The position numbers were made by a program, and so were the translations under genes. Below the pieces are notes generated by a model. That model searched no databases, was not told the origin of the DNA, and saw nothing but the letters and a program-made list of their open reading frames with translations. This document shows, piece after piece, positions 27,325-35,599 of a DNA stretch of 64,000 nucleotides; within the stretch, counting starts at the first letter, position 1; the number at the start of each line of letters is the position of its first letter. Origin of the DNA: Corynebacterium casei LMG S-19264. Lineage in GTDB: Bacteria; Actinomycetota; Actinomycetes; Mycobacteriales; Mycobacteriaceae. The DNA lies in contig NZ_CP004350.1 in NCBI RefSeq assembly GCF_000550785.1, positions 2,150,009-2,214,008 of the forward strand. The letters run 5' to 3'.

Positions 27325-27912
27325 CTAGACGGAGTATTCCTGCAGCTGGTCAACTAGGTGGTGAACCAGCGGGGCCACCGTAGCCATGCCGTCGCGTACT
27401 GCGGCGCGAGACGATGCCAGGTTAACCACGACGGTGGAACCAGAGACACCGGAGATACCGCGGGAAGTACACGCGTCAACCGCACCGCATGCTTGGCCGG
27501 AGGAACGCACTGCCTGCGCAACGCCGGGAACCATTTGGTCCAGAACGTCGCGTGTTGCCTCAGGAACCTTGTCGCGTGGACCGACGCCCACGCCGCCCAC
27601 GGTCAGAACTAAGTCCACGCCACCGACAACAGCGGTTTCGATGGCCTGACGGATCTTGGACTTCTTCATCCGCACGGTGATAGCACCGTCAACTGTAAAT
27701 CCTGCCTCTTGCAGCAACTCTGTACACAGCTTGGAGTTTTCTTCAGCCAGCTCGTCCGGGTGGTCGGTCGCTAGAACTACGAGTGCGCGACGGTAAGGCT
27801 GCGGAGCATTTTGCTGCTCTGCCGCCAACAAGTACGCGTCGTCTGGTTCATCCATTTCCAGGAGGGTGTTGCGGTGTACTAGCCCGGCGGCCGGGCTCGA
27901 GTCGGTTGTCAT
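27325..27912 (-). CDS. moaB: MoaB/Mog-type molybdopterin protein
   Basis: 195 residues. The MPT-binding core is DLVLTVGGVGVGPRDKVPEA (canonical TxGGTGxxPRDxTPEA; here Val replaces Thr of GGTG), followed by TRDVLDQMVPGVAQAVRSSG. An extra 35-residue N-terminal stretch is present. MogA/MoaB adenylylate molybdopterin before metal insertion. Its place directly after the HtrA protease copies the pepD-moaB2 pair of M. tuberculosis, and the role of this paralogue outside molybdenum cofactor synthesis is unclear there too. Confidence 0.88.
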   Translation of the reverse strand: MTTDSSPAAGLVHRNTLLEMDEPDDAYLLAAEQQNAPQPYRRALVVLATDHPDELAEENSKLCTELLQEAGFTVDGAITVRMKKSKIRQAIETAVVGGVDLVLTVGGVGVGPRDKVPEATRDVLDQMVPGVAQAVRSSGQACGAVDACTSRGISGVSGSTVVVNLASSRAAVRDGMATVAPLVHHLVDQLQEYSV

Positions 27913-27968
27913 AGTGGTCCCAATTCTAATTGATATGTCGTTAGGGCGTCATGAGGCTGGTTATTAAA

Positions 27969-29492
27969 CTACTCTTTCGGCAAGGTAACCTCTACCTCTC
28001 GCGAAGAATCTTCATTTTCGCGGGTAACCTCGAGGGTGATCACGGACCCAAATTCCTGGCCGCGAATCGACGCAATCAAAGAATCGGCGTCTTCAATAGC
28101 ACGGTCATTGACGCGGGTAACAACATCGCCTTCTTCCAAACCAGCCTGCTCCGCAGCACTACCTGGTTCAACAGAAACAATGTGTGCGCCATCGGTGATA
28201 TCGCGGCCGTCTACCTGCACACCAAGCATTGGGTGCACAACCTGACCGTTATCAATGAGCTGCTGAGCCATGCGCTGCGCAAAGTTGGATGGGATAGCAA
28301 AGCCCAGGCCAATGGATCCGGCTTCACCGCCAGTACCCGAGGACAGCGATGCAATCATGGAGTTCATACCCACCAAGTTGCCGCTCATATCAACCAAAGG
28401 ACCACCGGAGTTACCAGGGTTAACTGCAGCGTCAGTTTGAATTGCGTCAATCAGTGACGACTCCCCGCCACCCTGAGATGCACGGACAGGACGGTTAACC
28501 GCGGAGACAATACCTGAGGTCACTGTTGCGTTCAGACCCAGTGGCGAACCAACAGCCACAACTTCCTGACCAACCTGCAGTGATGAGGAATCGCCGAACT
28601 CCAAGAATGGGAGATCCTGGCCGTCGACGATCTTGATGACTGCAACGTCGGTGTTCGCATCGGATGCTACAAATTCTACTTCGTGCTTTGTGCCATCATT
28701 CATGGTGACCTGCATGGTGCTACCATTTTCTGCACCCGAGACCACATGGTGGTTGGTCAGCACATAGCCATCAGGAGAAATAATGGAGCCAGAGCCTTCC
28801 GATGCCGCATTGGCCGAAATCACCTGAATAGCCACCACCGCCGGGGTTACCTTGGCAGCAACCGCTTCCGTAGTGCCTGCCGCAGCCTCCTCACCGGTGC
28901 TATTGGTATTGTTCACCGGCTGGCTGTTGAGAATCTCGCTGACAGAAGTGCCATTACCGCCATTGCTATTGGAATTGCCGACAACATAGCCGGCGACACC
29001 GCCGGCACCGATACCAGCGACCAGCATCATGGCTAGCGCCGTGCCGAGTCCGACGGTGCGCTTTGTCTTCGATGGCTTCGGGCCTTCCGCATCCCCACCC
29101 GGCACGCCGGGTGCCTCCGCAGTGCCGACGCCACCTGCGTATGTGCCACCGGCCTGTGCACCATAGCCTGGCTGCCCCGCTGCTGCACCGTGGCCGTAGG
29201 TGTTTGGACCATAGGCATTCGGATCAAAGCCAGAATTTCCAGAGCCGTTGTTCGCCGCCGCTGCGCCGTACGGCCCCTGTGCATTCGGCTGTGCTGAATT
29301 ACCCGGCTGGGCGGATTGCGCTTCGTGCGGAGCCTGCCCGGCTTGGGCGGATAGCGTCGGAATTTCCTGGGTGTGCTCGATTGAGTTTTGTGAAGAAGAA
29401 TCGTTCGGCGTCTCAGGGTGCTCCGAACGAGGTTGATTCCAGCCGCGCGAGTAGCTCTGCGGGGAATCGGAGTGATCATCTTTGGAAGTCAT
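27969..29492 (-). CDS. HtrA/DegP-family serine protease (PepD-like)
   Basis: 507 residues. A 180-residue cytoplasmic head rich in Gly/Asn/Gln/Pro leads to one span, TALAMMLVAGIGAGGVAGYV (about 155-174), then a trypsin-like domain outside the membrane. The catalytic triad is visible: His in GYVLTNHHVVSGAENG, Asp in DANTDVAVIKIVD, Ser in AVNPGNSGGPLVDMSG. A single PDZ domain follows (VEPGSAAEQAGLEEGDVVTR). It degrades or refolds damaged envelope proteins. moaB follows 56 bases later and shares its terminator. In M. tuberculosis and, as I recall, C. glutamicum the mprAB-type two-component genes sit just upstream; here the next gene upstream is rpmF. Confidence 0.92.
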   Translation of the reverse strand: MTSKDDHSDSPQSYSRGWNQPRSEHPETPNDSSSQNSIEHTQEIPTLSAQAGQAPHEAQSAQPGNSAQPNAQGPYGAAAANNGSGNSGFDPNAYGPNTYGHGAAAGQPGYGAQAGGTYAGGVGTAEAPGVPGGDAEGPKPSKTKRTVGLGTALAMMLVAGIGAGGVAGYVVGNSNSNGGNGTSVSEILNSQPVNNTNSTGEEAAAGTTEAVAAKVTPAVVAIQVISANAASEGSGSIISPDGYVLTNHHVVSGAENGSTMQVTMNDGTKHEVEFVASDANTDVAVIKIVDGQDLPFLEFGDSSSLQVGQEVVAVGSPLGLNATVTSGIVSAVNRPVRASQGGGESSLIDAIQTDAAVNPGNSGGPLVDMSGNLVGMNSMIASLSSGTGGEAGSIGLGFAIPSNFAQRMAQQLIDNGQVVHPMLGVQVDGRDITDGAHIVSVEPGSAAEQAGLEEGDVVTRVNDRAIEDADSLIASIRGQEFGSVITLEVTRENEDSSREVEVTLPKE

Positions 29493-29621
29493 GGTAGGTA
29501 TTCTCCCTCACGAAACTTATGTAGTACTGGAATAATTCTGCAAGTCCGGAACTGGGTTCCTGAACGTTTCCTGTGCGCGAAAATCCGGCGAGGTCTAGGA
29601 CAGGAATTGGGAATTGCGCTC

Positions 29622-29677
29622 CATCCATAAAACAAGAGACACCGTGCAACTATTCCAGTTGCACGGTGTCTCTTGTT
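29622..29677 (-). terminator. strong terminator of rpmE2-rpmF
   Basis: A perfect 21-bp inverted repeat (29631-29651 and 29657-29677) with a 5-base loop. On the minus strand the second arm ends in CTCTTGTT and continues TTATGG. It lies 39 bases after the rpmF stop and separates it from htrA. Confidence 0.93.
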
Positions 29678-29715
29678 AGAACTTCAGTCCGAAGACTGTA
29701 GAAGCTTCTCGTCTA

Positions 29716-29889
29716 TTAGAACTGCTCTACGTCTACCAGGCCAAGCTTTGCAGCCTTGACCAGACGACGTGGAATACGAACGGTTTGACCGTCGATGGTT
29801 ACTTCCTGCAGGGCGACATTGTCTGCCTTCCACGCGGAACGACGGTGGTGAGTGTTCGAGCGGGACTTCTTAAACTTAGGAGTTGCCAT
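29716..29889 (-). CDS. rpmF: 50S ribosomal protein L32, cysteine-free type
   Basis: 57 residues, start ATG 29889: [20 protein letters not shown], with [20 protein letters not shown] and an end at LGLVDVEQF. The N-terminal basic part is standard L32. The zinc ribbon with its two CxxC pairs is replaced by a Cys-free sequence, so the protein does not need zinc. It follows rpmE2 by 15 bases and ends in a strong terminator. Confidence 0.95.
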   Translation of the reverse strand: MATPKFKKSRSNTHHRRSAWKADNVALQEVTIDGQTVRIPRRLVKAAKLGLVDVEQF

Positions 29890-29904
29890 TGTTTTCTATC
29901 CTCC

Positions 29905-30171
29905 TTATGCCTTCTTCTTACGGCGAGCCATTGCGCCGAAGCGCTGGTTGAAGCGCTCAACACGGCCAGCGGTGTCCATAACGCGCTGTGCACCAGTCCA
30001 GAATGGGTGGGACTCAGCGGTCACGTCAACAACGATCAGTGGGTACTCGTTGCCATCTTCCCACTGAACAGTGCGGGAGGAAGTGGCAGTGGACTTGGTC
30101 AGGAACTGGCTACCAGTACCAGCATCCTGGAAGACCACCGGGTGGTAATCCGGGTGGATTTCTTTCTTCAT
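29905..30171 (-). CDS. rpmE2: 50S ribosomal protein L31 type B
   Basis: 88 residues: [20 protein letters not shown] with the central [20 protein letters not shown] and a basic end [10 protein letters not shown]. This is the longer, Cys-free type B form that replaces zinc-binding L31 under zinc limitation in many bacteria. ATG 30171. It starts the two-gene unit rpmE2-rpmF; the promoter must lie in the 570-base region shared with rpmB. Confidence 0.95.
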   Translation of the reverse strand: MKKEIHPDYHPVVFQDAGTGSQFLTKSTATSSRTVQWEDGNEYPLIVVDVTAESHPFWTGAQRVMDTAGRVERFNQRFGAMARRKKKA

Positions 30172-30741
30172 AATTCGATTCCCTCAGGGTTGAAACTTCA
30201 GGTCGGTTCTTCACTGCTATAAAGGGCAAAGATCGTGCCTGAGTTGGGTATCTGACAAATTGACAAGAAGTTCACTAACGCGCCCACATTCACTTTCGCG
30301 AGCGTGCGCGGTGATCAACTCGGTTAATCATACAGATTAAGCCCTAAAAACCTAAATCACTACCACTTGTTTCACTCTGTCCCCATACAGGAACTATGAC
30401 CACGCCCAGTACAGGACGAGCATGGAATCTGAATGGGGTCTAGTATGAGGAATAAATCCGTTAAACTTGTGACTCCTGAGACAGGCCATAGAGTGCCAGC
30501 TAGGTTGCAATATCTTATCCTCCCAGGCGATTAGGTAAATGGGCAATCAACCTGTAAAGTTGTCCCTTGCTGTTGTCACTTTGTACGAAATACGCCCCGT
30601 CTACTGGTATTTGGCAGCTAGCCTGAACAGCTCTTTACCTCACCTCACCTTTCAAAGAGCATCACGAAGAACGCTTAAGTCATTCTCGTGAGAAGGCCAG
30701 CGCCGTAGCCATGATGTGGGCGGCTAGGAGAAAGAGAACCC
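30172..30741. other. 570-base divergent regulatory region between rpmE2 and rpmB
   Basis: No gene seen. For rpmB a possible promoter is TTGTCC (30560-30565) with TACGAA (30584-30589), spacing 18, which would leave a leader of about 145 bases. That leader holds short hairpins, GCTCTTT (30630-30636) / AAAGAGC (30654-30660) and TTCTC/GAGAA near 30685, which could serve autogenous control by a ribosomal protein. I looked for a Zur-type palindrome and did not find a convincing one. Confidence 0.45.
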
Positions 30742-30978
30742 ATGTCGGCTATTTGCCAGGTAACGGGCCGCGAGCCGAGCTTCGGCAAGCAAGTCTCGCA
30801 CTCGCACCGCCGCACCTCGCGTCGTTGGAACCCCAACGTACAGCGTCGTCGGTACTACTTGCCCTCTGAGGGCCGTACCATCACCTTGAATGTTTCCACC
30901 AAGGGCATCAAGATCATCGACCGCGACGGAATTGAGTCCGTTGTAGCGAAGATCCGAGCACGTGGGGAGAAGATTTAA
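30742..30978 (+). CDS. rpmB: 50S ribosomal protein L28, zinc-independent type
   Basis: 78 residues: [20 protein letters not shown], then [20 protein letters not shown]. Typical L28 with the RRWNPNVQ core. Only one Cys of the CxxC pair remains (ICQVTG), so it is the C-minus form. First gene of rpmB-rpmG-rpsN-rpsR; GGAGAAAGAGAACCC precedes the ATG. Confidence 0.96.
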   Translation: MSAICQVTGREPSFGKQVSHSHRRTSRRWNPNVQRRRYYLPSEGRTITLNVSTKGIKIIDRDGIESVVAKIRARGEKI

Positions 30979-30980
30979 GC

Positions 30981-31145
30981 ATGGCACGTAATGACATCCG
31001 TCCAATCATCAAGCTCAAGTCCACTGCGGGTACCGGTTACACCTACGTCACCCGTAAGAACAAGCGCAACAACCCAGACCGCATCTCTTTGATGAAGTTT
31101 GATCCGGTTGTCCGCAAGCACGTCGAATTCCGCGAGGAGCGATAA
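30981..31145 (+). CDS. rpmG: 50S ribosomal protein L33, zinc-independent type
   Basis: 54 residues: [40 protein letters not shown], ending [12 protein letters not shown]. No Cys, so the zinc knuckle is absent. Start ATG 30981 is two bases after the rpmB stop; the stop is three bases before rpsN. The gene is too short to be found by a 60-codon cutoff. Confidence 0.96.
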   Translation: MARNDIRPIIKLKSTAGTGYTYVTRKNKRNNPDRISLMKFDPVVRKHVEFREER

Positions 31146-31148
31146 TCT

Positions 31149-31454
31149 ATGGCTAAGAAGTCTAAGATCTCCAAGAACGAGCAGCGCAAGGAAATCGTCG
31201 CCCGCTACGCGGAGCGTCGCGCTGAGCTCAAGGCTATTATCAAGAACCCGAACACCTCTGACGAGGATCGCATGGACGCACAGTTCGAGCTGAACCGTCA
31301 GCCACGTGACGCATCTGCAGCACGTGTACGTAACCGCGACGCCCATGATGGTCGTCCACGCGGCTACCTCCGTAAGTTCGGCCTGTCCCGTGTCCGCATG
31401 CGTGGCATGGCTCACCGTGGTGAGCTGCCAGGCGTTCGCAAGTCCAGCTGGTAA
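31149..31454 (+). CDS. rpsN: 30S ribosomal protein S14, zinc-independent type
   Basis: 101 residues: [20 protein letters not shown] at the start, [20 protein letters not shown] and [20 protein letters not shown] at the end. This is the long Cys-free S14 rather than the 61-residue zinc form. Third gene of the ribosomal unit. Confidence 0.97.
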   Translation: MAKKSKISKNEQRKEIVARYAERRAELKAIIKNPNTSDEDRMDAQFELNRQPRDASAARVRNRDAHDGRPRGYLRKFGLSRVRMRGMAHRGELPGVRKSSW

Positions 31455-31468
31455 GGGTGGTTGCAAAA

Positions 31469-31717
31469 ATGAAGCGCAATAACCAGAAGAAGTTCCGGAT
31501 GGAGCAGACCCGCCGTCCGAAGAAGAACCCATTGAAGGCTGAAGGCATCGAAAAGGTGGACTACAAGGACACCAAGACCCTTCGTCTCTTCATCTCTGAC
31601 CGCGGCAAGATTCGTTCCCGCCGCGTCACCGGTCTAACCCCGCAGCAGCAGCGTCAGGTTGCTACCGCGGTAAAGAACGCTCGCGAAATGGCTCTCCTGC
31701 CGTTCACCACCCGCTAA
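31469..31717 (+). CDS. rpsR: 30S ribosomal protein S18, zinc-independent type
   Basis: 82 residues from ATG 31469 ([20 protein letters not shown]), ending [20 protein letters not shown] (31453-31460) is 8 bases ahead and supports this ATG over the GTG at 31457. The S18 core [20 protein letters not shown] is present and there is no Cys. Last gene before a strong terminator. Confidence 0.96.
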   Translation: MKRNNQKKFRMEQTRRPKKNPLKAEGIEKVDYKDTKTLRLFISDRGKIRSRRVTGLTPQQQRQVATAVKNAREMALLPFTTR

Positions 31718-31780
31718 TTTGTAGCCGGGTTTCAACAGCGCACTTTTGCCGTTGGCTTTAGTGTGAACGGTAAAGACACA

Positions 31781-31836
31781 AGACCCTTGGTCTCTTGCAC
31801 CACCAGTTGGTGCGAGAGACCAAGGGTCTTTTGTTT
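31781..31836 (+). terminator. terminator of rpmB-rpmG-rpsN-rpsR
   Basis: Stem of at least 14 bp, AGACCCTTGGTCTC (31781-31794) / GAGACCAAGGGTCT (31816-31829), extended by the inner TGCACCA/TGGTGCG pairs, followed by TTTTGTTT. Confidence 0.95.
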
Positions 31837-31903
31837 CCCCAATTGCGCTAAACGAGTACTCTGTGAAGAAGGTCTTTAATCATTACTTCGCTGGAAGGAC
31901 GCC

Positions 31904-32686
31904 ATGCTGCACACGTCGTTGCGGGAACTAGCCGCCCAGGCCAATAGGTGCGAATCTCTGCCTGCCGCACGAGGCATCCTTGCAGAAGCACAGGAACTTT
32001 TGCGCAACGCCTTGCGCCACCGGGAAGATGAAACCGAGCTTTCAGCGTGGTTCTCTCGCGTTATCTCAGACGTTGTGCGCTCCCCCGCTATTTCTAGCCA
32101 GGTTCGCCTTACTGGTGCCGTTAGCCGCGGGGACTCAATCCCTTCAATGCCAATCACGTGGATTGGCAAAGACGATCATCTCCTGGAGCTCCTAGAGTCC
32201 GTGGGACTGCAGGGACGTGAAGCTGAGGAAGATATGCTCGCATGGCGAGTCGATGCCGGATACCCAGTTGGTATCGGCGGTGAGCAACAGCTGCTGCAGG
32301 AGGCACTGGCTCTTCGCCCGCCAGCCCTTGAAGTGGTCAACGGTTTGCCGGATCCAGATGGCCTAGTGGACATCGAGTCTTACTTGCTGGCACCAGTTGC
32401 TGGAATCGCTCGTTGGGCGGCACCGTCGCCGCGCCCAACGCTTGACCGTCTGGAAATCGCTATTGAGCGCCAGCTGCTGACGGATTCTGAAGCTCAGTCT
32501 CTGGCTATGGCCTGGGAAACTGGAATAAGCATTGAAATGCGCCGTTGGCTAGAGAATATGGATGGCCGCAGCACTACACTGGCTAATCTGCCGGCTTTAG
32601 ACAGGACCGCCTATGGTGCTGCCTGCCGGTTGGTAGCGGAAACCTTCGCTGCAATCTCTGCACGAGAATCGCAGAGTGTGAAATAG
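31904..32686 (+). CDS. DUF294-like putative nucleotidyltransferase, likely inactive
   Basis: 260 residues. The first 75 residues are helical (SLRELAAQANRCESLPAARG). The segment VRLTGAVSRGDSIPSMPITW near residue 67 occupies the place of the nucleotidyltransferase motif (GSxxRGExxxxxDxD), but the two metal-binding Asp are missing. From about residue 140 the sequence fits the DUF294 C-terminal substrate-binding helices: DGLVDIESYLLAPVAGIARW, TLDRLEIAIERQLLTDSEAQ. CBS and cyclic-nucleotide domains, common in this family, are absent. The family includes GlnD-like signalling proteins. It lies 62 bases upstream of amtR on the same strand, so a link to nitrogen sensing is possible (inference). Confidence 0.6.
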   Translation: MLHTSLRELAAQANRCESLPAARGILAEAQELLRNALRHREDETELSAWFSRVISDVVRSPAISSQVRLTGAVSRGDSIPSMPITWIGKDDHLLELLESVGLQGREAEEDMLAWRVDAGYPVGIGGEQQLLQEALALRPPALEVVNGLPDPDGLVDIESYLLAPVAGIARWAAPSPRPTLDRLEIAIERQLLTDSEAQSLAMAWETGISIEMRRWLENMDGRSTTLANLPALDRTAYGAACRLVAETFAAISARESQSVK

Positions 32687-32748
32687 GCCCCACTCGGGTC
32701 ACAATGTCGTATATTTGAATATGGTTTACATAAGGAGGAAGTGGTTTT

Positions 32749-33426
32749 ATGGCTGGTGTGGTTGGACGACCTCGCAAAAATAGCCCTCGCCGTCGGGGAA
32801 GCACCGCGCGCGAGGAGATTCTTGATGCCTCCTCTGAGCTATTTACCACTCAGGGTTTCGCTAATACGTCGACGCACCAGATTGCAGAAGCAGTTGGTAT
32901 CCGTCAGGCATCGCTGTATTACCATTTCCCGTCTAAGACGGAAATCTTCCTGACACTGTTGAAGTCCACCATTGAGCCTTCGCTGGAGTTGGCGGACGAG
33001 CTCTCTAGCTCGAAGTCTTCCCCGCAGCTTCGCCTTTGGGCACTGGTTGCTGCCGAGGCGCGTTTGCTATTGACCAGTGGCTGGAATGTTGGCCGTCTAT
33101 ACCAGCTGCCGGTGGCTAATTCCCCAGACTTTGATGACTTCCACCAGCAGCGCGCTCAGCTGCAGCAGATCTTCCATGACACGACAGTAGAGATTGTTGG
33201 TACCGAAGACCCTCGTGCTGATCTTCCGTTCCATATTGCGTTGTCCGCGATGGAAATGCGTGAGAACAACGGCACCCCACCGTTTAAGCATTCAGATTCG
33301 GAGCTGCCGTCGACCGCTATCATGCTTGCCGATGCCGCACTGCGAGTCCTCGAAGCAGAATTCCCAGAGAATCGCGAGCAGGCTACCTTGGACATGATTG
33401 CTTCTAAGGAAGCTAAGAAAGACTAA
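32749..33426 (+). CDS. amtR: TetR-family nitrogen regulator AmtR
   Basis: 225 residues, very close to C. glutamicum AmtR as I remember it. The helix-turn-helix is AREEILDASSELFTTQGFAN with TSTHQIAEAVGIRQASLYYH and FPSKTEIFLTLLKSTIEPS. The sensor domain keeps LLLTSGWNVGRLYQLPVANS and the PFHIALSAMEMRENNG segment that in C. glutamicum meets the adenylylated GlnK. AmtR represses transport and assimilation genes for ammonium, glutamate and urea until GlnK releases it. AAGGAGG precedes ATG 32749. No AmtR box was found near its own promoter. Confidence 0.93.
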   Translation: MAGVVGRPRKNSPRRRGSTAREEILDASSELFTTQGFANTSTHQIAEAVGIRQASLYYHFPSKTEIFLTLLKSTIEPSLELADELSSSKSSPQLRLWALVAAEARLLLTSGWNVGRLYQLPVANSPDFDDFHQQRAQLQQIFHDTTVEIVGTEDPRADLPFHIALSAMEMRENNGTPPFKHSDSELPSTAIMLADAALRVLEAEFPENREQATLDMIASKEAKKD

Positions 33427-33496
33427 TTTTCCGCGCTATTCTAGCGAGGTCTTTTCCTGAACCGATTGTGCTAAATCTATTGCCAGAGGCCACATT

Positions 33497-33515
33497 AAAG
33501 GTTAGTCTTGCCTTA
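33497..33515 (+). promoter_or_regulatory. DtxR-like box upstream of the lactate dehydrogenase gene
   Basis: AAAGGTTAGTCTTGCCTTA matches about 13 of 19 positions of the corynebacterial DtxR consensus (TTAGGTTAG, then SCTAACCTAA). It lies 40 bases upstream of the ATG at 33556, where an iron-dependent repressor could block transcription. Inference from pattern only. Confidence 0.35.
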
Positions 33516-33555
33516 ACTCACTTTAGTTCTCGAAGATGAAAGGACATTCCTCATC

Positions 33556-34833
33556 ATGGCTCGTCTTAAGCACCAGTTACCCCAGCTTGATGAACTTCTT
33601 CCGCTGATGAAGTTCAAACTTCCGACGCTCGACCGCAGGGCGGCGCGCCTTGCTTCTGCTGCGAACATATGGGATTTACGCAAGATTGCCAAGCGCCGTA
33701 CCCCTACCCCGGCCTTTGATTACACGGATGGTGCAGCACAAGATGAGACCACGCTCAACCGTAGTTACCAACTGTTTCGGGAAATAACCCTCATTCCGAA
33801 GATTTTGCATTCCACCCCGGAGGTAGATCTTTCAACCACCATCGCGGGCGGTCTTTCATCGCTACCTTTCGGTATTGCTCCAACGGGATTCACCCGCTTC
33901 ATGCAATCTGAAGGCGAAGAAGCCGGTGCCTCCGCGGCCGCTAAAGCTGGAATTCCTTTCTCCCTATCCACCATGGGCACGCGTTCCGTTGAAGAGGTAG
34001 CACGGGTCTCCGAGGCTAAGAAGAACTCTAAGCCTGGGAGCGGCCGCCGTTGGTTCCAGCTTTACCTCTGGAAAGACCGCGAGGCATCTAAAGATTTGTT
34101 GGAGCGAGCACAAAAAGAAGGCTTCGACACTTTGCTGGTCACCGTGGATACCCCGGTTGCCGGCCAGCGCCTGCGCGATACTCGCAATGGCATGACCATT
34201 CCGCCGCAATTGACCGCGAAGACGGTGCTGGATGCGTCCTACCGTCCGGAATGGTGGTTTAATTTCCTCACCACAGATCCGCTGACCTTTGCATCCTTGT
34301 CGGATACCGCAGCTGACCTGCCTACCATTTTGAACTCCATGTTCGACCCATCGTTGTCGATTGAGGACTTAAAGTGGATTCGTGAAGTTTGGAAGGGCCC
34401 GCTGTTCGTAAAAGGTATCCTGACCCCGGCGGACACCCGCCGTGCTGTCGATGCCGGCGCCGATGGCCTGATTGTCTCCAACCACGGTGGACGTCAGTTA
34501 GACCGCTGCCCTGTTTCCATTCAGGCGCTGACCGAGGTACGCAAGGAAGCCGGTCCTGATGTTGAAATCATCTTGGATTCAGGCGTGATGTCCGGTGCAG
34601 ATATCGTAGCGGCTTTGGGACTCGGCGCAGACTTTGTCATCGTCGGCCGTGCTTACCTCTACGGACTCATGGCTGGCGGCGAGCAAGGCGTGGACAAGAC
34701 AATTCAGCTACTGGCCGAGGAAGTCCGCAACGCCATGCTGCTGATGGGCACACGCACCATCGAGGACTTAAAGAACTCAGGCCAAGTCATCGCGCCGTGG
34801 CTCGACAAGAACGACGACAACGTCGAGGCCTAA
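33556..34833 (+). CDS. lldD: FMN-dependent L-lactate dehydrogenase / 2-hydroxyacid dehydrogenase
   Basis: 425 residues, a TIM-barrel flavoenzyme that oxidises L-lactate (or a related 2-hydroxyacid) and passes electrons to quinone. Landmarks: TPTPAFDYTDGAAQDETTLN near residue 50, PFGIAPTGFTRFMQSEGEEA near 95, WFQLYLWKDREASKDLLERA near 170, the catalytic His in GLIVSNHGGRQLDRCPVSIQ near 310, and DFVIVGRAYLYGLMAGGEQG near 358. An extra 35-residue N-terminal segment may hold it to the membrane. The family has several substrates, so lactate is the best but not the only call. The ribosome site GAAAGGA precedes the ATG. Confidence 0.85.
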   Translation: MARLKHQLPQLDELLPLMKFKLPTLDRRAARLASAANIWDLRKIAKRRTPTPAFDYTDGAAQDETTLNRSYQLFREITLIPKILHSTPEVDLSTTIAGGLSSLPFGIAPTGFTRFMQSEGEEAGASAAAKAGIPFSLSTMGTRSVEEVARVSEAKKNSKPGSGRRWFQLYLWKDREASKDLLERAQKEGFDTLLVTVDTPVAGQRLRDTRNGMTIPPQLTAKTVLDASYRPEWWFNFLTTDPLTFASLSDTAADLPTILNSMFDPSLSIEDLKWIREVWKGPLFVKGILTPADTRRAVDAGADGLIVSNHGGRQLDRCPVSIQALTEVRKEAGPDVEIILDSGVMSGADIVAALGLGADFVIVGRAYLYGLMAGGEQGVDKTIQLLAEEVRNAMLLMGTRTIEDLKNSGQVIAPWLDKNDDNVEA

Positions 34834-35065
34834 ATAATAAAAGGCCGGTTCGCCTGAACCATTGCAGCGTGCCGCTAACACCGCTAATTCAGGTCTGAAT
34901 CTATGGTATCCCAGAGCTTTAACCGACTACTGGCCTCAAGTTCCCGTACGATGAATTGCGTCACCGATAGGTTCCTTTCCCTAACAACAATGCTAGCCTA
35001 ATTTCCTGGGGGGTATTTGTACTTATCCTCCCTATCTCAACTGCCCATATAGGAAAGGAAAACAC

Positions 35066-35578
35066 ATGAAAAGCTTGTGTTTCAAGAAGAGAAGTACTGC
35101 CATCGTTGTTGCTTGCAGCCTAATCTTTGCCAGCGTAACTTCCCCGTCTGCCGGTGCATCTGTCCCGGATACAGAAATAAGCGCAATGGAAGTATCCGAC
35201 GCCGAGTTTGAGGACGCTCTGGAGATTCTCGAGTCGCTCCCCGAACACATTAAAAACGCGGATCCCAAAACCTATCCAAACTACCAAGAAGAGCTTCGTG
35301 CCGAGATTACTAAGCTGGAAAGCGGAGACCACCCAATCCAGTTGCAGGTGAACTGGGTGTCATGCGCGGGAGAAATCGCATTCTTCATCGCACAGTACGG
35401 AATCCCCGTGGTTAAGGTAGTGGGCGTAATGCGAAAACTGTACAAAGCGTTCGGCTCTGTTCGCGGCATAATCAGTGCTATCAGGGATGGACGGGCGTTT
35501 GCATATGGAGATCAGGATACAGTGAGCGCGATCGAGAGTTTATTGGGAATCGATTCAGTAGTTGCAGCCTGCAGCTAA
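35066..35578 (+). CDS. secreted Cys-bracketed protein, bacteriocin-precursor-like
   Basis: 170 residues, not a family I can name. A clear signal peptide (RSTAIVVACSLIFASVTSPS, then AGAS) is followed by a 60-residue acidic propeptide-like part (DAEFEDALEILESLPEHIKN) and, from about residue 93, a hydrophobic cationic part bounded by Cys: NWVSCAGEIAFFIAQYGIPV, VKVVGVMRKLYKAFGSVRGI, ending LGIDSVVAACS. The two Cys could form one disulphide. The layout (leader, acidic pro-part, membrane-active Cys-containing end) recalls SdpC-like and other secreted peptide toxins. AGGAAAGGAAAA precedes ATG 35066. The next gene, 21 bases on, is a membrane protein, as expected for an immunity partner. GC content is lower than in the flanks by eye. 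Confidence 0.65.
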   Translation: MKSLCFKKRSTAIVVACSLIFASVTSPSAGASVPDTEISAMEVSDAEFEDALEILESLPEHIKNADPKTYPNYQEELRAEITKLESGDHPIQLQVNWVSCAGEIAFFIAQYGIPVVKVVGVMRKLYKAFGSVRGIISAIRDGRAFAYGDQDTVSAIESLLGIDSVVAACS

Positions 35579-35599
35579 CTTTTCAGCAGAAAGGAACTC

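Noticed and set aside
30172..30741. Zur operator for the zinc-free ribosomal proteins
   Set aside because: No convincing TGATAATGATTATCA-like palindrome was seen on either strand.
34990..35010. DtxR box before the secreted-peptide gene (GCTAGCCTAATTT)
   Set aside because: Only about 10 of 19 positions match and the second arm is absent.
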